64,000 nucleotides of DNA from Promethearchaeota archaeon (GTDB lineage Archaea; Asgardarchaeota; Thorarchaeia; Thorarchaeales; Thorarchaeaceae), in assembly GCA_014728035.1 (NCBI GenBank), contig WJMJ01000071.1, positions 124,001-188,000 on the forward strand, read 5' to 3'. This document shows, one piece after another, positions 15,748-25,301 of this stretch (position 1 is its first letter; every line of letters starts with the position of its first letter). The translations under genes were made by a program, and so were the position numbers. Under the pieces are notes generated by a model that was not told where the DNA came from, did not search any database, and worked only from the letters and a program-made list of their open reading frames with translations.

Positions 15748-17487
15748 TTGAGTGATCTCGAATTTGAAATTAGAAAAGTAGTTCTAGAGAACGCTTTCAA
15801 ATATGAAGGCAAACCCTCAGTTAAGTCAGTTATGGCCGCACTACTGGGAGCTAGAGCAGACCTACGCCCTCGTGCTAAAGAGGTAAAAGATATTGTCCAA
15901 CGGCTTGTTGTAGAGATAGAAAAAATGGGTCTAGAAGCTCAAATACGTGAACTAAAGGAGATTGCTCCGGAACTTCTTGAAGTGGAAGATGACTCAGAAC
16001 CGAAAGAGAAAGAGATGCCTCCTTTACCCAATGCTGATAAATGGGATAAGATAGTCATGCGATTAGCTCCATTTCCCTCAGGGCCTCTACATGTGGGAAA
16101 TGCTCGAATGGTTGTATTGAATGACTATTATGTCAAAAGATATGATGGTGAACTTATTCTTGTTTTTGACGATACTATTGGGTCTGCGGAAAAACAAGTA
16201 GAACCTGAAGCTTTTGATTTGATTCCTGAGGGTCTTGACTACCTTGGTGTGAAATATCATAAGACAGTTTACAAATCCGATAGATTAGACTTATTCTATA
16301 AATATGCGGTTGACCTCATTAATCGTGAAGAAGCTTATGTATGTGATTGCGACGCAGCTCTTTGGAGAAATGAACACAAGATCAAAATGATTCCTTGTTC
16401 TTGTCGTACTCTGAAAGTTGAAGAGAATCTTGCTAGATGGGAAAAGATGCTTGATGGAACATACGAAGAGAAAGAAGCGGCTGTTCGATTGAAAACTGGA
16501 ATGGACGACCCTGATCCAGCTATGCGCGATCATGTTATTCTTAGAATATCTGAAACCGACCATCCACGAGTAGGTTCAAAATATCGTGTTTGGCCACTTC
16601 TTGAATATTCCTGGGGTATTGATGATCATGAATTAGGTATTAGTCATATTATTCGGGGAAAGGATTTGGTCAAGGAGGGCAAGATTGAACAACATATCTG
16701 GAATATATATGGCTGGCATCATCCTGAACTGATTTACTATGGGCGTCTAAAATTCCAAGATGCAACCCTGAGCAAAAGCAAATCTCGAAAAGAAGTCCAA
16801 GAAGGCACATATACTGGATGGAACGACCCACGTACTTGGAGTCTGCAATCTCTTGAAAGAAGAGGAATCCATCCTGATGCAGTGAGAAAGGCCATGCTTG
16901 ACCTAGGTCTCAGTCTGGTGGACATTGCAATTTCTATGAAAGCAGTTTATTCAGAGAATCGAAGTCTAAGAGATGCTGATGCACCTCGTTTATTTTTCGT
17001 ACAAAATCCAGTTTGGGCTACTTTGGAAAAACTCCCCGCTGATATCACTTATGGAGAAGCTCCAGTACATCCTGACTTTCCTAAACGTGGAGTACGAAAA
17101 ATTCAGCTTGTCCCTAATCCGGCAAATAATCTCATCGAGGTAGGTATTGCTCAAAAAGATTATGAGAAGAGCGAAAATCAAGAACTTCTTCGATTGAAAG
17201 ACCTTGCTAACTTTGCAATTAATAAAGGTAAGAATCCAGTATTGGAATTTAGAAGCAAATCTGTAGATGATGTTCGGGATGTAGGTGGAAGAATGATCCA
17301 CTGGATACCAAAGTATGATAGTGTTCCTGTGGAGATGACCATGATTGATGGTGATGTAGTGACTGGTCTTGCTGAAGTCGGAATTAAAAAAATGAAACCA
17401 GGTACTTTTCTTCAATTTGAACGGGTAGGTTTTGCAAAAATCTATGATACTGAAGATGTTATTAAACTAGCATTTTCACACAAGTGA
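15748..17487 (+). CDS. gltX: Glutamyl-tRNA synthetase, archaeal type
   Basis: Charges tRNA(Glu) with glutamate, and in archaea usually also tRNA(Gln) for amidation by GatDE. Seen: an N-terminal helical domain (LEFEIRKVVLENAFKYEGK) typical of the archaeal/eukaryotic class; the HIGH-like motif in APFPSGPLHVGNARM; a Cys pair region CDCDAALW...CSCR; SHIIRGKDL; the KMSKS-like loop ATLSKSKSRK; and the beta-barrel anticodon-binding C-terminus. TTG 15748 is chosen because it starts at the conserved N-terminal helix (579 residues, normal size) and GGAG lies 12 nt upstream; earlier codons show no family similarity and overlap the divergent promoter. Confidence 0.93.
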   Translation: MSDLEFEIRKVVLENAFKYEGKPSVKSVMAALLGARADLRPRAKEVKDIVQRLVVEIEKMGLEAQIRELKEIAPELLEVEDDSEPKEKEMPPLPNADKWDKIVMRLAPFPSGPLHVGNARMVVLNDYYVKRYDGELILVFDDTIGSAEKQVEPEAFDLIPEGLDYLGVKYHKTVYKSDRLDLFYKYAVDLINREEAYVCDCDAALWRNEHKIKMIPCSCRTLKVEENLARWEKMLDGTYEEKEAAVRLKTGMDDPDPAMRDHVILRISETDHPRVGSKYRVWPLLEYSWGIDDHELGISHIIRGKDLVKEGKIEQHIWNIYGWHHPELIYYGRLKFQDATLSKSKSRKEVQEGTYTGWNDPRTWSLQSLERRGIHPDAVRKAMLDLGLSLVDIAISMKAVYSENRSLRDADAPRLFFVQNPVWATLEKLPADITYGEAPVHPDFPKRGVRKIQLVPNPANNLIEVGIAQKDYEKSENQELLRLKDLANFAINKGKNPVLEFRSKSVDDVRDVGGRMIHWIPKYDSVPVEMTMIDGDVVTGLAEVGIKKMKPGTFLQFERVGFAKIYDTEDVIKLAFSHK

Positions 17488-17559
17488 GATTCTTGAAGCA
17501 ATATCTAAGGAAATAGAACATATAAGGAAAAAATTCAGAGGATTTTATGGTGTGCCAAA

Positions 17560-18306
17560 ATGGCAAGAAAGTCCAAGAAAAAAACTCTTACTGCTTCGTC
17601 GTTCAAAACAACTGGCGGACACGCTAAATTGGAAGTAGATGATAAGAAGCAGAAGATGTATTACTTTAAGGAAAAAGTAAAACTTGAAGAAGCAAGAGAA
17701 ATTGCTGAAAAAGAAGGTGCTGACATATTCGGTGTATCCAAGGATGACCTAAGTGTAAGCAAACCTAAAATCAAGTACGAATTCTATTGCATCTATGAGG
17801 CTAAATTGGAAATCAAGTATCTCAGTATTAAAAAAGAGGAGATAAGTGTCAACGACCAGGTAAAGGCAGCTCTTGTAGGTGGTGAGGTTCTAAAACCGAA
17901 AACGGGGAAAACAGTACCTGGAAAAGCTCTCAAGTTTCCTATCGTTGAATTGTATGAGATCGATCGTTCAGATAGTATGATTGTTGATGGCCGAACTGGT
18001 GGCCTTGCTAATCAGATGGAAGATTTACTTACAGGTCCTGGAAAGAAAAAAGCTACGACTGCATGGGTTAAGAAAGCAAGAGTCGCATCTGGAAAAGCGA
18101 AATCCATTGATAAAGTGATACGGCTAGTTTCAAAAACTGCTAAAAAGAGACCTACTGGAGCTAAACGTGTTCTTGAACACAGACTAATTTTCAAAAAGCT
18201 AATTGGATACTATGTCCCTGTTTGGTATGTTCGAATTGCAGTTGGAGATGATACTAAGACTCTACGAATTAACGCAATTAATGAAGAAGTTGGTCTTGAT
18301 ATTTAA
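17560..18306 (+). CDS. Basic hypothetical protein
   Basis: A 248-residue Lys-rich protein with no recognised family. It opens with a strongly basic tail (MARKSKKKTLTASSFK), has two Lys-rich stretches in the second half (GKKKATTAWVKKARVASGKA and TAKKRPTGAKRV), and ends in a strand-rich segment (YYVPVWYVRIAVGDDTKTLR). No membrane segment or cysteine motif is seen. The composition suits nucleic-acid or ribosome binding, but that is inference. It starts 72 nt after gltX on the same strand and ends 1 nt before the stop of convergent hyuB. Confidence 0.7.
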   Translation: MARKSKKKTLTASSFKTTGGHAKLEVDDKKQKMYYFKEKVKLEEAREIAEKEGADIFGVSKDDLSVSKPKIKYEFYCIYEAKLEIKYLSIKKEEISVNDQVKAALVGGEVLKPKTGKTVPGKALKFPIVELYEIDRSDSMIVDGRTGGLANQMEDLLTGPGKKKATTAWVKKARVASGKAKSIDKVIRLVSKTAKKRPTGAKRVLEHRLIFKKLIGYYVPVWYVRIAVGDDTKTLRINAINEEVGLDI

Positions 18307-18307
18307 T

Positions 18308-19888
18308 TTAATACTTGGATGGGGTTCCCCATCCCCCCCCTCCTGGGGTTTCGATTCTTATTTTTGTTCCTTTTAACGTTTTTATGCTTGTTTTTGCTTC
18401 TAATCGAAAGTGCTTTTCATCAAGACTCATTTGGTTGATTCCCGATTGTCCAGACATTCCTCCTTGCAATCCCCAAGGTTCTGAATGTCGTCTTTCTGAT
18501 TGGATTGATACTTCACAATCATTTGCAAGAATCTCAATCTCTCTGATTACTCCATCACCGCCTCTCCAACGTCCATCTCCTCCACTATTTTGTCGAATTT
18601 TGTATGTTATTACTCGTAATGGATATGCAATCTCTAAAGCTTCTATTGGAGTATTTAGCGTATTCGTCATATGAACTTGAATTCCATTGGCCCCATGAGA
18701 CCCTTTACACGCTCCTGAACCGCCCCCAATTGTTTCATAAAATGAAAAGGACCTACCAGTTCGATGGTCTATCCCACCGATTGTTAGATTATTCATTGTG
18801 CCCTGACTGGCAGCTGGTATCCTGTCTGGCATAATACTCGATAATGCTCCAAGGGTTACATCTGCTATTCGTTGGGATGTTTCTACATTTCCTGCTGATA
18901 CTGGGGCTGGATAACGAGGATTAAGTAGACAACCTTCAGGAACTCTGATGTCAAGTACACTCCAGCATCCTTCATTTGTGGGAATGTCTTTTCCTAAGAT
19001 TGAGATGAACACGTAGTAAACTGAAGACAAAGTGGAAGCGAGAGGGCAGTTGATATTTCCAATAACCTGTTTCGAGGTGCCAGCAAAATCAATTACAGCT
19101 GCTTGTTTTTCAAATTGTATTCCAATTTTTATTGGAATGTGCCAATGTCCTGTTCCATCACTGTCCATGAAATCAATGAATTGTGAAGTTTGCCCTTCAA
19201 AATTCGAGATTGCAATTTGCATCTTTTGTGTGGAATAATCTCTCAGTTCAGTGAATGTTCTTGTTATGGTTTCCCACTTGTGCCTTTGAGATATCTCATT
19301 AAGACGTCGAATTCCTACGTTGTTTGCTGCTACTTGCGCTGACAAGTCGCCCAATCTTTCATTTGGAGTCCGTGTAGCAGATAGTAGGTCTTCAATCGCT
19401 GACTGTCTTAGTTCTCCATTTTGAACAACAATCCTGGGTCTTATCAAAACACCTTCTTCTTCTATAGATATTGCCATACCAGGCATTGATCCCGGGCTTA
19501 CTCCTCCAACATCCGCGTGATGGGCTCTATTAGCTGTAAAAGCAACTCTTTCGCCTTTGTGAAATACAGGAGCTACCAGTGTTAAATCTGGCAAATGTGA
19601 CCCTCCACTATAGGGGTCATTAAGAAGGGCCATTGAATTCTCCTGCATCTCGTCCTCGATCTGCTCAATGCATGATTTCACAGACATGGGCATAGCTCCA
19701 AGATGAACTGGGATATCTTTTGATTGAGCAACAAGCCTTCCTTGTGAATCAAAAAGCGCACAGCTACAATCTCGCCTCTCCTTGATGTTTGGGCTAAAGG
19801 CAGTTCGCCTGAGAGCTTGACTCATCTCTCTGGAACAAGAAATCAACGAATTCTTAATCACTTCAAAAAGGATAGGGTCTTCTATCAT
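18308..19888 (-). CDS. hyuB: HyuB-type hydantoinase/5-oxoprolinase subunit B
   Basis: The B subunit of ATP-dependent N-methylhydantoinase, 5-oxoprolinase or acetone-carboxylase-type enzymes, which open cyclic amides or activate ketones in the cytoplasm. Seen: ILFEVIKNSLISCSREMSQA at the N-terminus, ERRDCSCALFDSQGRLVAQS, NDPYSGGSHLPDLTLVAPVF, the GGDGRWRGGDGVIREIE segment, and a glycine-rich end TPGGGGWGTPSKY. Length 526 residues is standard. Its start overlaps the hyuA stop by 4 nt, so the two subunits are coupled. The substrate cannot be told apart within the family. Confidence 0.88.
   Translation of the reverse strand: MIEDPILFEVIKNSLISCSREMSQALRRTAFSPNIKERRDCSCALFDSQGRLVAQSKDIPVHLGAMPMSVKSCIEQIEDEMQENSMALLNDPYSGGSHLPDLTLVAPVFHKGERVAFTANRAHHADVGGVSPGSMPGMAISIEEEGVLIRPRIVVQNGELRQSAIEDLLSATRTPNERLGDLSAQVAANNVGIRRLNEISQRHKWETITRTFTELRDYSTQKMQIAISNFEGQTSQFIDFMDSDGTGHWHIPIKIGIQFEKQAAVIDFAGTSKQVIGNINCPLASTLSSVYYVFISILGKDIPTNEGCWSVLDIRVPEGCLLNPRYPAPVSAGNVETSQRIADVTLGALSSIMPDRIPAASQGTMNNLTIGGIDHRTGRSFSFYETIGGGSGACKGSHGANGIQVHMTNTLNTPIEALEIAYPLRVITYKIRQNSGGDGRWRGGDGVIREIEILANDCEVSIQSERRHSEPWGLQGGMSGQSGINQMSLDEKHFRLEAKTSIKTLKGTKIRIETPGGGGWGTPSKY
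18317..18334. repeat. Hairpin inside the hyuB 3' end
   Basis: GGATGGGG (18317-18324) and CCCCATCC (18327-18334) form a perfect 8-bp stem with a 2-nt loop. It falls in codons for the conserved Gly-rich tail of HyuB, and just beyond the stop of the convergent plus-strand gene, so it may also terminate that transcript. Confidence 0.35.
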
Positions 19889-21915
19889 TTGGTTACCCTC
19901 CTAAGAAGTAGGATGTCATTTTCTTTTTGTATACCTTGCCAATCTGGTGGTATTGTAATTGTTGTGTCTAATTGCTCTATGATCGATGGTCCATGTACTA
20001 TCTGGTCTAATCCCAAATTGTTCCTGAGATATATCTTAGTTATATGCTTCTGCCCATCTGGCATAATCACAGGTCTTTCAGAAACATGTTCAGATATTTG
20101 TTTCTGCCTTTTGATTATTTTGTGCAAATCTGATTGCGGTGCATGTCCTACAACTCTTGCAGTAACCCACTCAACATCTCGGTTGGGCATCGTATATCCA
20201 AATTCAGCTTTGTGGAGATTCTCGAATGCAATCCGTGATTTCTTGATTAAATCAATACGTTTCTTTTGAACTTCAATAGAAAGTTCATGGGATTGACCAG
20301 CATATCTCATATCAATGCTAAATTCATATACTATAGTCTCAGGTGGGACGCCCTGTTGTACTAGTCGTTTCCTCGTTTCCTCTTGTAGGGCATCAAGTGT
20401 TTTCTGAAGTATTTTTTCACTATCTTGATTTCCAGTCAGCACTATTGATTTCATTGTATCAACACGAAAATCTGCAACTATCAAACCATATGCTGATGTG
20501 ATTCCCGGATGTGGCGGTATGAGAATTTGATTGATTCCTAGTGATTCTGCAATCTCACAAGCCTGTGTGGGGCCGGCGCCCCCGAAAGGGATGAGTATAA
20601 ATTTTCTGGGATCATGTCCTCTTTCAACTGTTACTTCTCGAATTGCCTGAACCATATTTGAAGTTGAAATCTTGATGATTCCCAAGGCTGTTTCTTCTAG
20701 ACTCATTGATAATGAATTGGCCAATTTTTCAATAGCTCTTCTGGAAGCTGCAACATCTAATGGAAATGTTCCTCCTAGAAAGTTATCTGGATTGAGTCTT
20801 CCTAAAATTAGATTGGCATCGGTTACAGTTGCATTTTGCCCTCCATATCCATATGCTGCTGGACCTGGCTCTGCACCCGCACTTTGTGGTCCTACATGAA
20901 GTACACCAACCTCATCAATCCATGCAATACTTCCACCTCCTGCACCAATTGTTTTGACATCTACTGCTGGCACTCGTATTGGAAGTCCGTCTACATCATT
21001 ATCGGGACGAACGATTATTTTTTCCACAACTGCACTAATGTCACAGGATGTCCCTCCCATGTCTAAAGTGATTGCTTTTGATAATTCTCTCTCTCTTGCT
21101 ATTTCCCAACCCCCTATCACTCCTCCAGCAAGACCTGAAATTGCCAGACCTATTGTTCTACCTTCAGTTTCAGAACATAATATTGTTCCTCCATTAGACT
21201 GCATGAGAGTTAATTTTGCATTTGGACAAAGTTGCTTTATCGATTTGTCTAGTCTTTGTAAGTATGTTAAAACAAGTGGACCTAGATATGCTTCAAGTAC
21301 TGTTGTAGAGCTTCTTTCATACTCTCGAAATTCTGGCAAGACCTTGGAAGATGCAACGGTATATTTGCCTGTTCGCTTAGAAATTGCTTCAAAAAGTCGG
21401 TTTTCATGGTCTGCATTCTTATATGAGAAGAGTAAAGAAATTGCAATAGAGTCTGAATCGATATGTTGAATTTTAGAAATTGTTTTGTCTATCTCTTCAT
21501 CAGTTAGAACTTCTATTGGATTTCCTTCAGCATCAATTCGTTCGCTAATCCCAATTCTCCAGTTTCTTTTTACAAGTGGTGTTGGTCGACTTGCCGTGAT
21601 ATCATAGATGTCTTGTCGATTTTGACGTCCGATTTCTAATACATCTTCTAATCCCTTTGTAGTAACAAGACACACTTTTGCTCCATTTCTCTCAAGCATT
21701 GCGTTAGTAGCTACTGTGGTTCCATGTACAACAAGATCCACATTTTCTGGCTTGATATCTTGCTGTTTCAATATCTCCTTAATTCCCTCGATAACAGCAA
21801 TGTCTTGAGAATCTGGTGTTGATGGTGTTTTGTGTACTGTAATTATTTTGTTTTCAGAGTCAAAGAGGATGATATCTGTGAAAGTTCCACCTACGTCTAC
21901 ACCAATTGTTATCAT
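19885..21915 (-). CDS. hyuA: HyuA-type hydantoinase/5-oxoprolinase subunit A
   Basis: The ATP-binding subunit paired with HyuB. Seen: the actin/hsp70-like phosphate-binding N-terminus ITIGVDVGGTFTDIILFD, VVHGTTVATNAMLERNG, the second nucleotide-binding motif ITLDMGGTSCDIS, and GAGGGSIAWIDEVGVLHVGP. Length 676 residues is usual for the family. ATG 21915 is taken as it starts just before the conserved strand; a TTG at 21924 would add three residues. The gene runs head-to-tail with hyuB (4-nt overlap), and the metallo-beta-lactamase gene precedes it by ~50 nt on the same strand. Confidence 0.9.
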   Translation of the reverse strand: MITIGVDVGGTFTDIILFDSENKIITVHKTPSTPDSQDIAVIEGIKEILKQQDIKPENVDLVVHGTTVATNAMLERNGAKVCLVTTKGLEDVLEIGRQNRQDIYDITASRPTPLVKRNWRIGISERIDAEGNPIEVLTDEEIDKTISKIQHIDSDSIAISLLFSYKNADHENRLFEAISKRTGKYTVASSKVLPEFREYERSSTTVLEAYLGPLVLTYLQRLDKSIKQLCPNAKLTLMQSNGGTILCSETEGRTIGLAISGLAGGVIGGWEIARERELSKAITLDMGGTSCDISAVVEKIIVRPDNDVDGLPIRVPAVDVKTIGAGGGSIAWIDEVGVLHVGPQSAGAEPGPAAYGYGGQNATVTDANLILGRLNPDNFLGGTFPLDVAASRRAIEKLANSLSMSLEETALGIIKISTSNMVQAIREVTVERGHDPRKFILIPFGGAGPTQACEIAESLGINQILIPPHPGITSAYGLIVADFRVDTMKSIVLTGNQDSEKILQKTLDALQEETRKRLVQQGVPPETIVYEFSIDMRYAGQSHELSIEVQKKRIDLIKKSRIAFENLHKAEFGYTMPNRDVEWVTARVVGHAPQSDLHKIIKRQKQISEHVSERPVIMPDGQKHITKIYLRNNLGLDQIVHGPSIIEQLDTTITIPPDWQGIQKENDILLLRRVTK

Positions 21916-21965
21916 AGCTACCAATTCTAAGATTTGATAGTGCCATATGAAAACTTTCTCTTATA

Positions 21966-22847
21966 TTAGACAGAAAATTCAAGTTTTGTTCCCACACGTA
22001 CTTGTTCGTATTCTTCACTGAAACGATTTAGAAGTAAACATTTTCCTTTTATCCCAGTGCAATGAGCCGGAGCAATGGTTTTAATTTTCGCTTCTTTGAG
22101 TCTATAGCAGGTCTTATCCAGACGCTCTTGAGAAGCCCCTCTAAGATGTAATCCTCCAACAACTGCTCTAATATCCGAAATACCAGTCAATTGAACTGTG
22201 TGATTTATTGTATTAACCAGTCCTGCATGACAACATCCTGTGAGTAGTACTAATGAATCATCACTCATTCGGAATACAAGGGATAAATCATCAAGGATTT
22301 CATCCACTACCTCTTCTCCATCAACTATAGTTATTGCCTTTTTTAGTTTGCCAACTTTCTTCTCGAATGATGTTTGAAGGGGGATCTCGCCAGTTGTGGA
22401 AACCGCATTGGATATCTTGAATGGATCCTTTGTTGTAATAACTGAATACAAACTCTCAATCATTTCAGTTGAAAAATAAGATTGAATGCCTATATCTTGG
22501 GTTCTTTTCTTTGTTCTAAGCAACTTTGGTGCTAGTGCATGTGGATGGCATATCAATGGCACTTTTCTCTCGATTTGTTCAGCAACATAAGGTAATCCTG
22601 CAACATGGTCCCAGTGACCATGACTAATGACAACATAATCAACATCATCAAGATCGACTTTTAGAGCTTCAATGTTATTTGCAAGTCCTTCTGGGTCACT
22701 GGAGCAGTCAAACAGAATTTGTATTTCCTCATCGCTGGAATGAAGAGCTTTCACAAAAACAGAAAAACCTGGTAGACCAACTAACCTATCACTGTCTACG
22801 ACATTATCTGATAGGATTCTGAACTCAAGTTCTTTTACTGCATTCAT
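21966..22847 (-). CDS. Metallo-beta-lactamase-fold protein, methanopterin-pathway synthase-like
   Basis: A 293-residue metallo-hydrolase. Seen: the zinc motif SHGHWDH (ligands near residues 76-81), LLTGCCHAGLVNTI with the next His, and VVGGLHL followed by a C-terminal APAHCTG. This arrangement matches the family annotated as 7,8-dihydropterin-6-methyl-4-(beta-D-ribofuranosyl)aminobenzene-5'-phosphate synthase, a methanopterin-biosynthesis step assigned in methanogens. The same family has members of unknown role, so the assignment is tentative. The Fae domains in this window, which need tetrahydromethanopterin, make it attractive. ATG 22847 follows the GNAT stop by 5 nt; upstream in-frame TTG 22865 would overlap that gene. 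Confidence 0.75.
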   Translation of the reverse strand: MNAVKELEFRILSDNVVDSDRLVGLPGFSVFVKALHSSDEEIQILFDCSSDPEGLANNIEALKVDLDDVDYVVISHGHWDHVAGLPYVAEQIERKVPLICHPHALAPKLLRTKKRTQDIGIQSYFSTEMIESLYSVITTKDPFKISNAVSTTGEIPLQTSFEKKVGKLKKAITIVDGEEVVDEILDDLSLVFRMSDDSLVLLTGCCHAGLVNTINHTVQLTGISDIRAVVGGLHLRGASQERLDKTCYRLKEAKIKTIAPAHCTGIKGKCLLLNRFSEEYEQVRVGTKLEFSV

Positions 22848-22852
22848 TTTCT

Positions 22853-23836
22853 TCACATTTCCCAACTTTCGTTAGTTTTCCAGTAGTAATAGAGTTGAGG
22901 GTTTTGTAACAAGAAACCTACTTTTTCATAGAGATTTCTTGCCATTGTGTTATCTCGATCTAACTCAAGAGAAACTTTGTAGATTTCTTCTTTAGACAAT
23001 GCTTGGAGTGTTTGTAAGAGAAGTAATTTTCCTAATCCTCTGCCTTGTTCTTTGGGAGCAATTCCAAAAGGACCAATTTCAGCTTGACCATCTTCCATAC
23101 GTACGACAGAATATCCAATTATTTCGTTATCTTTTGTCATAATTAGAGATGCTTCTTCAATGAAATCTCTCTCTTTACTTATCCAATAATTGATACATGT
23201 TTTCTGCTGTTTGTCGCTAAGACTAAGAAATAGTCGATCTGGACTAGTTTGGAATGAGATTTCTACACATTTTCTAATCTTATCTTCTGATACATCTGTA
23301 TACTTTTGAATATCTATTTCATCAGGGAGATTTATTTTTTCAAGAGAAATCTTTTTGATATCAAGCATCATTTTAATCTCCTCAGATGCCAATTTGAAGC
23401 CAGAATTTGAATAGATACCTATTAACTCCTCAAGAAGTGGTTTTTTTTCTTCAGTGATACCTGAGAACATGACTTCTAATCTTTCAATATTTCTCTTTCT
23501 TGCCAATTCCTTTGCATTCTCAATCAAGCTCATTGCAATCTCTAACTTATCATCTGTATCTTTTACGATAGGATGCCAGGGAGAGATAAAAGCCATTGAT
23601 TCAAAACCTGTAAACATTGACATGAATCCCACCACGTTTCCATCTTTTCCACGTGCGATTATTTGTACATATTCTTCATTTTCTACAGAGGCTCTTAGTT
23701 GTTCCACTATATCCTTGTAGTCAATTTCCGACTCATAGTACCCCCTTTGATATTTCACAATAAAATTGGCTATTTTTGGTATCTCTTCTTCCAAGATACT
23801 TCCTGTTTGAAAGTATACATGTTGGGGGCCTAACAT
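22853..23836 (-). CDS. Double-GNAT N-acetyltransferase
   Basis: A 327-residue protein built from two GNAT-like halves. The C-terminal half has the acetyl-CoA motif A (IGPFGIAPKEQGRGLGKLLL), followed by the typical LELDRDNTMARNLYEKVGF. The N-terminal half has the fold pattern (IIARGKDGNVVGFMSMF) but no clear Q/RxxGxG/A loop and is probably degenerate, as is common in two-domain GNATs. The acceptor is unknown. GGGAG 9 nt upstream supports ATG 23836; in-frame ATGs at 23866 and 23899 would lengthen it. It is followed within 5 nt by the metallo-beta-lactamase gene, so the two are probably co-transcribed. Confidence 0.75.
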   Translation of the reverse strand: MLGPQHVYFQTGSILEEEIPKIANFIVKYQRGYYESEIDYKDIVEQLRASVENEEYVQIIARGKDGNVVGFMSMFTGFESMAFISPWHPIVKDTDDKLEIAMSLIENAKELARKRNIERLEVMFSGITEEKKPLLEELIGIYSNSGFKLASEEIKMMLDIKKISLEKINLPDEIDIQKYTDVSEDKIRKCVEISFQTSPDRLFLSLSDKQQKTCINYWISKERDFIEEASLIMTKDNEIIGYSVVRMEDGQAEIGPFGIAPKEQGRGLGKLLLLQTLQALSKEEIYKVSLELDRDNTMARNLYEKVGFLLQNPQLYYYWKTNESWEM

Positions 23837-23968
23837 TCTTGATTTCTCCCAGATAATACGAAACATGTTCTTTGAAAAGTATATTGTCGAAAGTAACATA
23901 TTGGCAATAACTAGTGCAATGAATTGCCTTATTACTCCTATATCTACGTTTCAGTGAGATGTTTCATC

Positions 23969-25162
23969 ATGAAACCTGGATATTCAGCTGTATTGGTTCG
24001 CTACGGTGAGATTGGAATCAAATCAAAACAGACTCGCAAACGAATGACGGCTCTTCTTGCTCGGAATATTTCTTCTGCTATCAATGAACAGAAATTACCT
24101 CTTGAAAAAGTAAGACGAACATGGGGTAGAATCTTTATTGAAACATCTGAACCAGAAAAAGTAGCTGAGTTGGTTTCTAGAGTATTTGGTGTGGTTTCAT
24201 GTTCTCCAGTGGTAGTGGTTACCTCCGAATTAGAAACTATGATTAAAACAGGATTCGAGCTGGCGAAACACGAATTCGATAAAGGCAAGTCATTCGCCGT
24301 TGGTGCACGTCGAGTAGGTGAACATACATTCTCAAGCCAAGATATTCGAGAACAACTTGGAGCGAAAATTCTGCATGAACTTCCTGAGCTTGATTTGAAT
24401 GTAAATCTATCAGAACCAGAACAGTCTGTATACGTTGAAGTTCGAAATGACACTGCATATATATTCTTGAGAACTATTGATGGTGTTGGTGGAATGCCCA
24501 CTGGCACACAGGGAAAGGTTGTCTGTACTGTTTCTACTGGACTCGATTCTCCCATAGCGGCGTTTAAAGTTATGAAACGTGGTTGTGTACCTGTATTCGT
24601 ATATTTTGATAACACTCCCTATGCTCAGGATGGATGTACTGCTTTAGCGATAAGACAAGCACAGTTACTTGCAGACTATATCTATGGATTTGAAGTGAAA
24701 TTGTATATAATTCCCCACGGTCCAGATCTTGATATGATTAAGAGCTGTGGTATTGAGAGGGCAACATGTATCCATTGTAAAAGAAACATGTTACGATTAG
24801 CCCGTGAAGTTGCGATTCTTGAAAATGCAGATGCTATTGTTACTGGAGAAATCCTTGGTGAGCAAGCATCTCAGACATCACAAAACCTTAGAGTGATAAG
24901 CTCCGTGGTCTGTGATTTTCCTATACTACGTCCTTGTGTTGGTGATGATAAGGTAGAAATACAAGAGATGGCGATAAAGATAGGAACCTATCAGTTTGCA
25001 AAAGAAGGACTCTCGTGTTGTTCTCTAGCACCAAGTTACCCTCTGCTGCATGCACAACAAAATAAGATTGAATCATCGGAAAAAGAAATGGATTTCTCAG
25101 TGATTGAAGAAGAAGTTAAAGCTGCACGTGTCGAGGTACTCAGACGGGGTCGTATTATATGA
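23969..25162 (+). CDS. thiI: ThiI, tRNA 4-thiouridine synthetase
   Basis: Adenylates U8 of tRNA for sulfur insertion (and supplies sulfur for thiamine in some organisms). Seen: an N-terminal ferredoxin-like and THUMP region (VLVRYGEIGIKSKQTRKRM; KSFAVGARRVGEHTFSSQDI), the PP-loop VSTGLDSPIAAFKVMKRG, CIHCKRNM with a CxxC, and a Cys pair in GLSCCSLAPSYP. Length 397 residues without a rhodanese domain is the usual archaeal form. ATG 23969 starts immediately before the conserved YSAVLVRYGEIGIKS; upstream in-frame codons show no similarity. Confidence 0.92.
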   Translation: MKPGYSAVLVRYGEIGIKSKQTRKRMTALLARNISSAINEQKLPLEKVRRTWGRIFIETSEPEKVAELVSRVFGVVSCSPVVVVTSELETMIKTGFELAKHEFDKGKSFAVGARRVGEHTFSSQDIREQLGAKILHELPELDLNVNLSEPEQSVYVEVRNDTAYIFLRTIDGVGGMPTGTQGKVVCTVSTGLDSPIAAFKVMKRGCVPVFVYFDNTPYAQDGCTALAIRQAQLLADYIYGFEVKLYIIPHGPDLDMIKSCGIERATCIHCKRNMLRLAREVAILENADAIVTGEILGEQASQTSQNLRVISSVVCDFPILRPCVGDDKVEIQEMAIKIGTYQFAKEGLSCCSLAPSYPLLHAQQNKIESSEKEMDFSVIEEEVKAARVEVLRRGRII

Positions 25163-25233
25163 CTTGTATTTCACTATTATGGGTTTTGACTAGTACTCAT
25201 TGGTTAAAAATGATATTTATTGATTTACAAGCC

Positions 25234-25241
25234 TTTAAATA
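25234..25241 (+). promoter_or_regulatory. TATA box of the histone gene
   Basis: TTTAAATA about 68 nt before the histone ATG, in an AT-rich 140-bp gap. It predicts a start of transcription near 25260-25265 and a leader of ~40 nt that carries GAGGAG at 25287-25292. Confidence 0.6.
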
Positions 25242-25301
25242 GAAGAACTATAAAAATAAGGCTTATACGTACTCTAATAGATTAACGAGGAGAAATGCAT
25301 T

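Noticed and set aside
24001..24615. Minus-strand frame within thiI
   Set aside because: It is opposite a conserved enzyme and shows no domain features.
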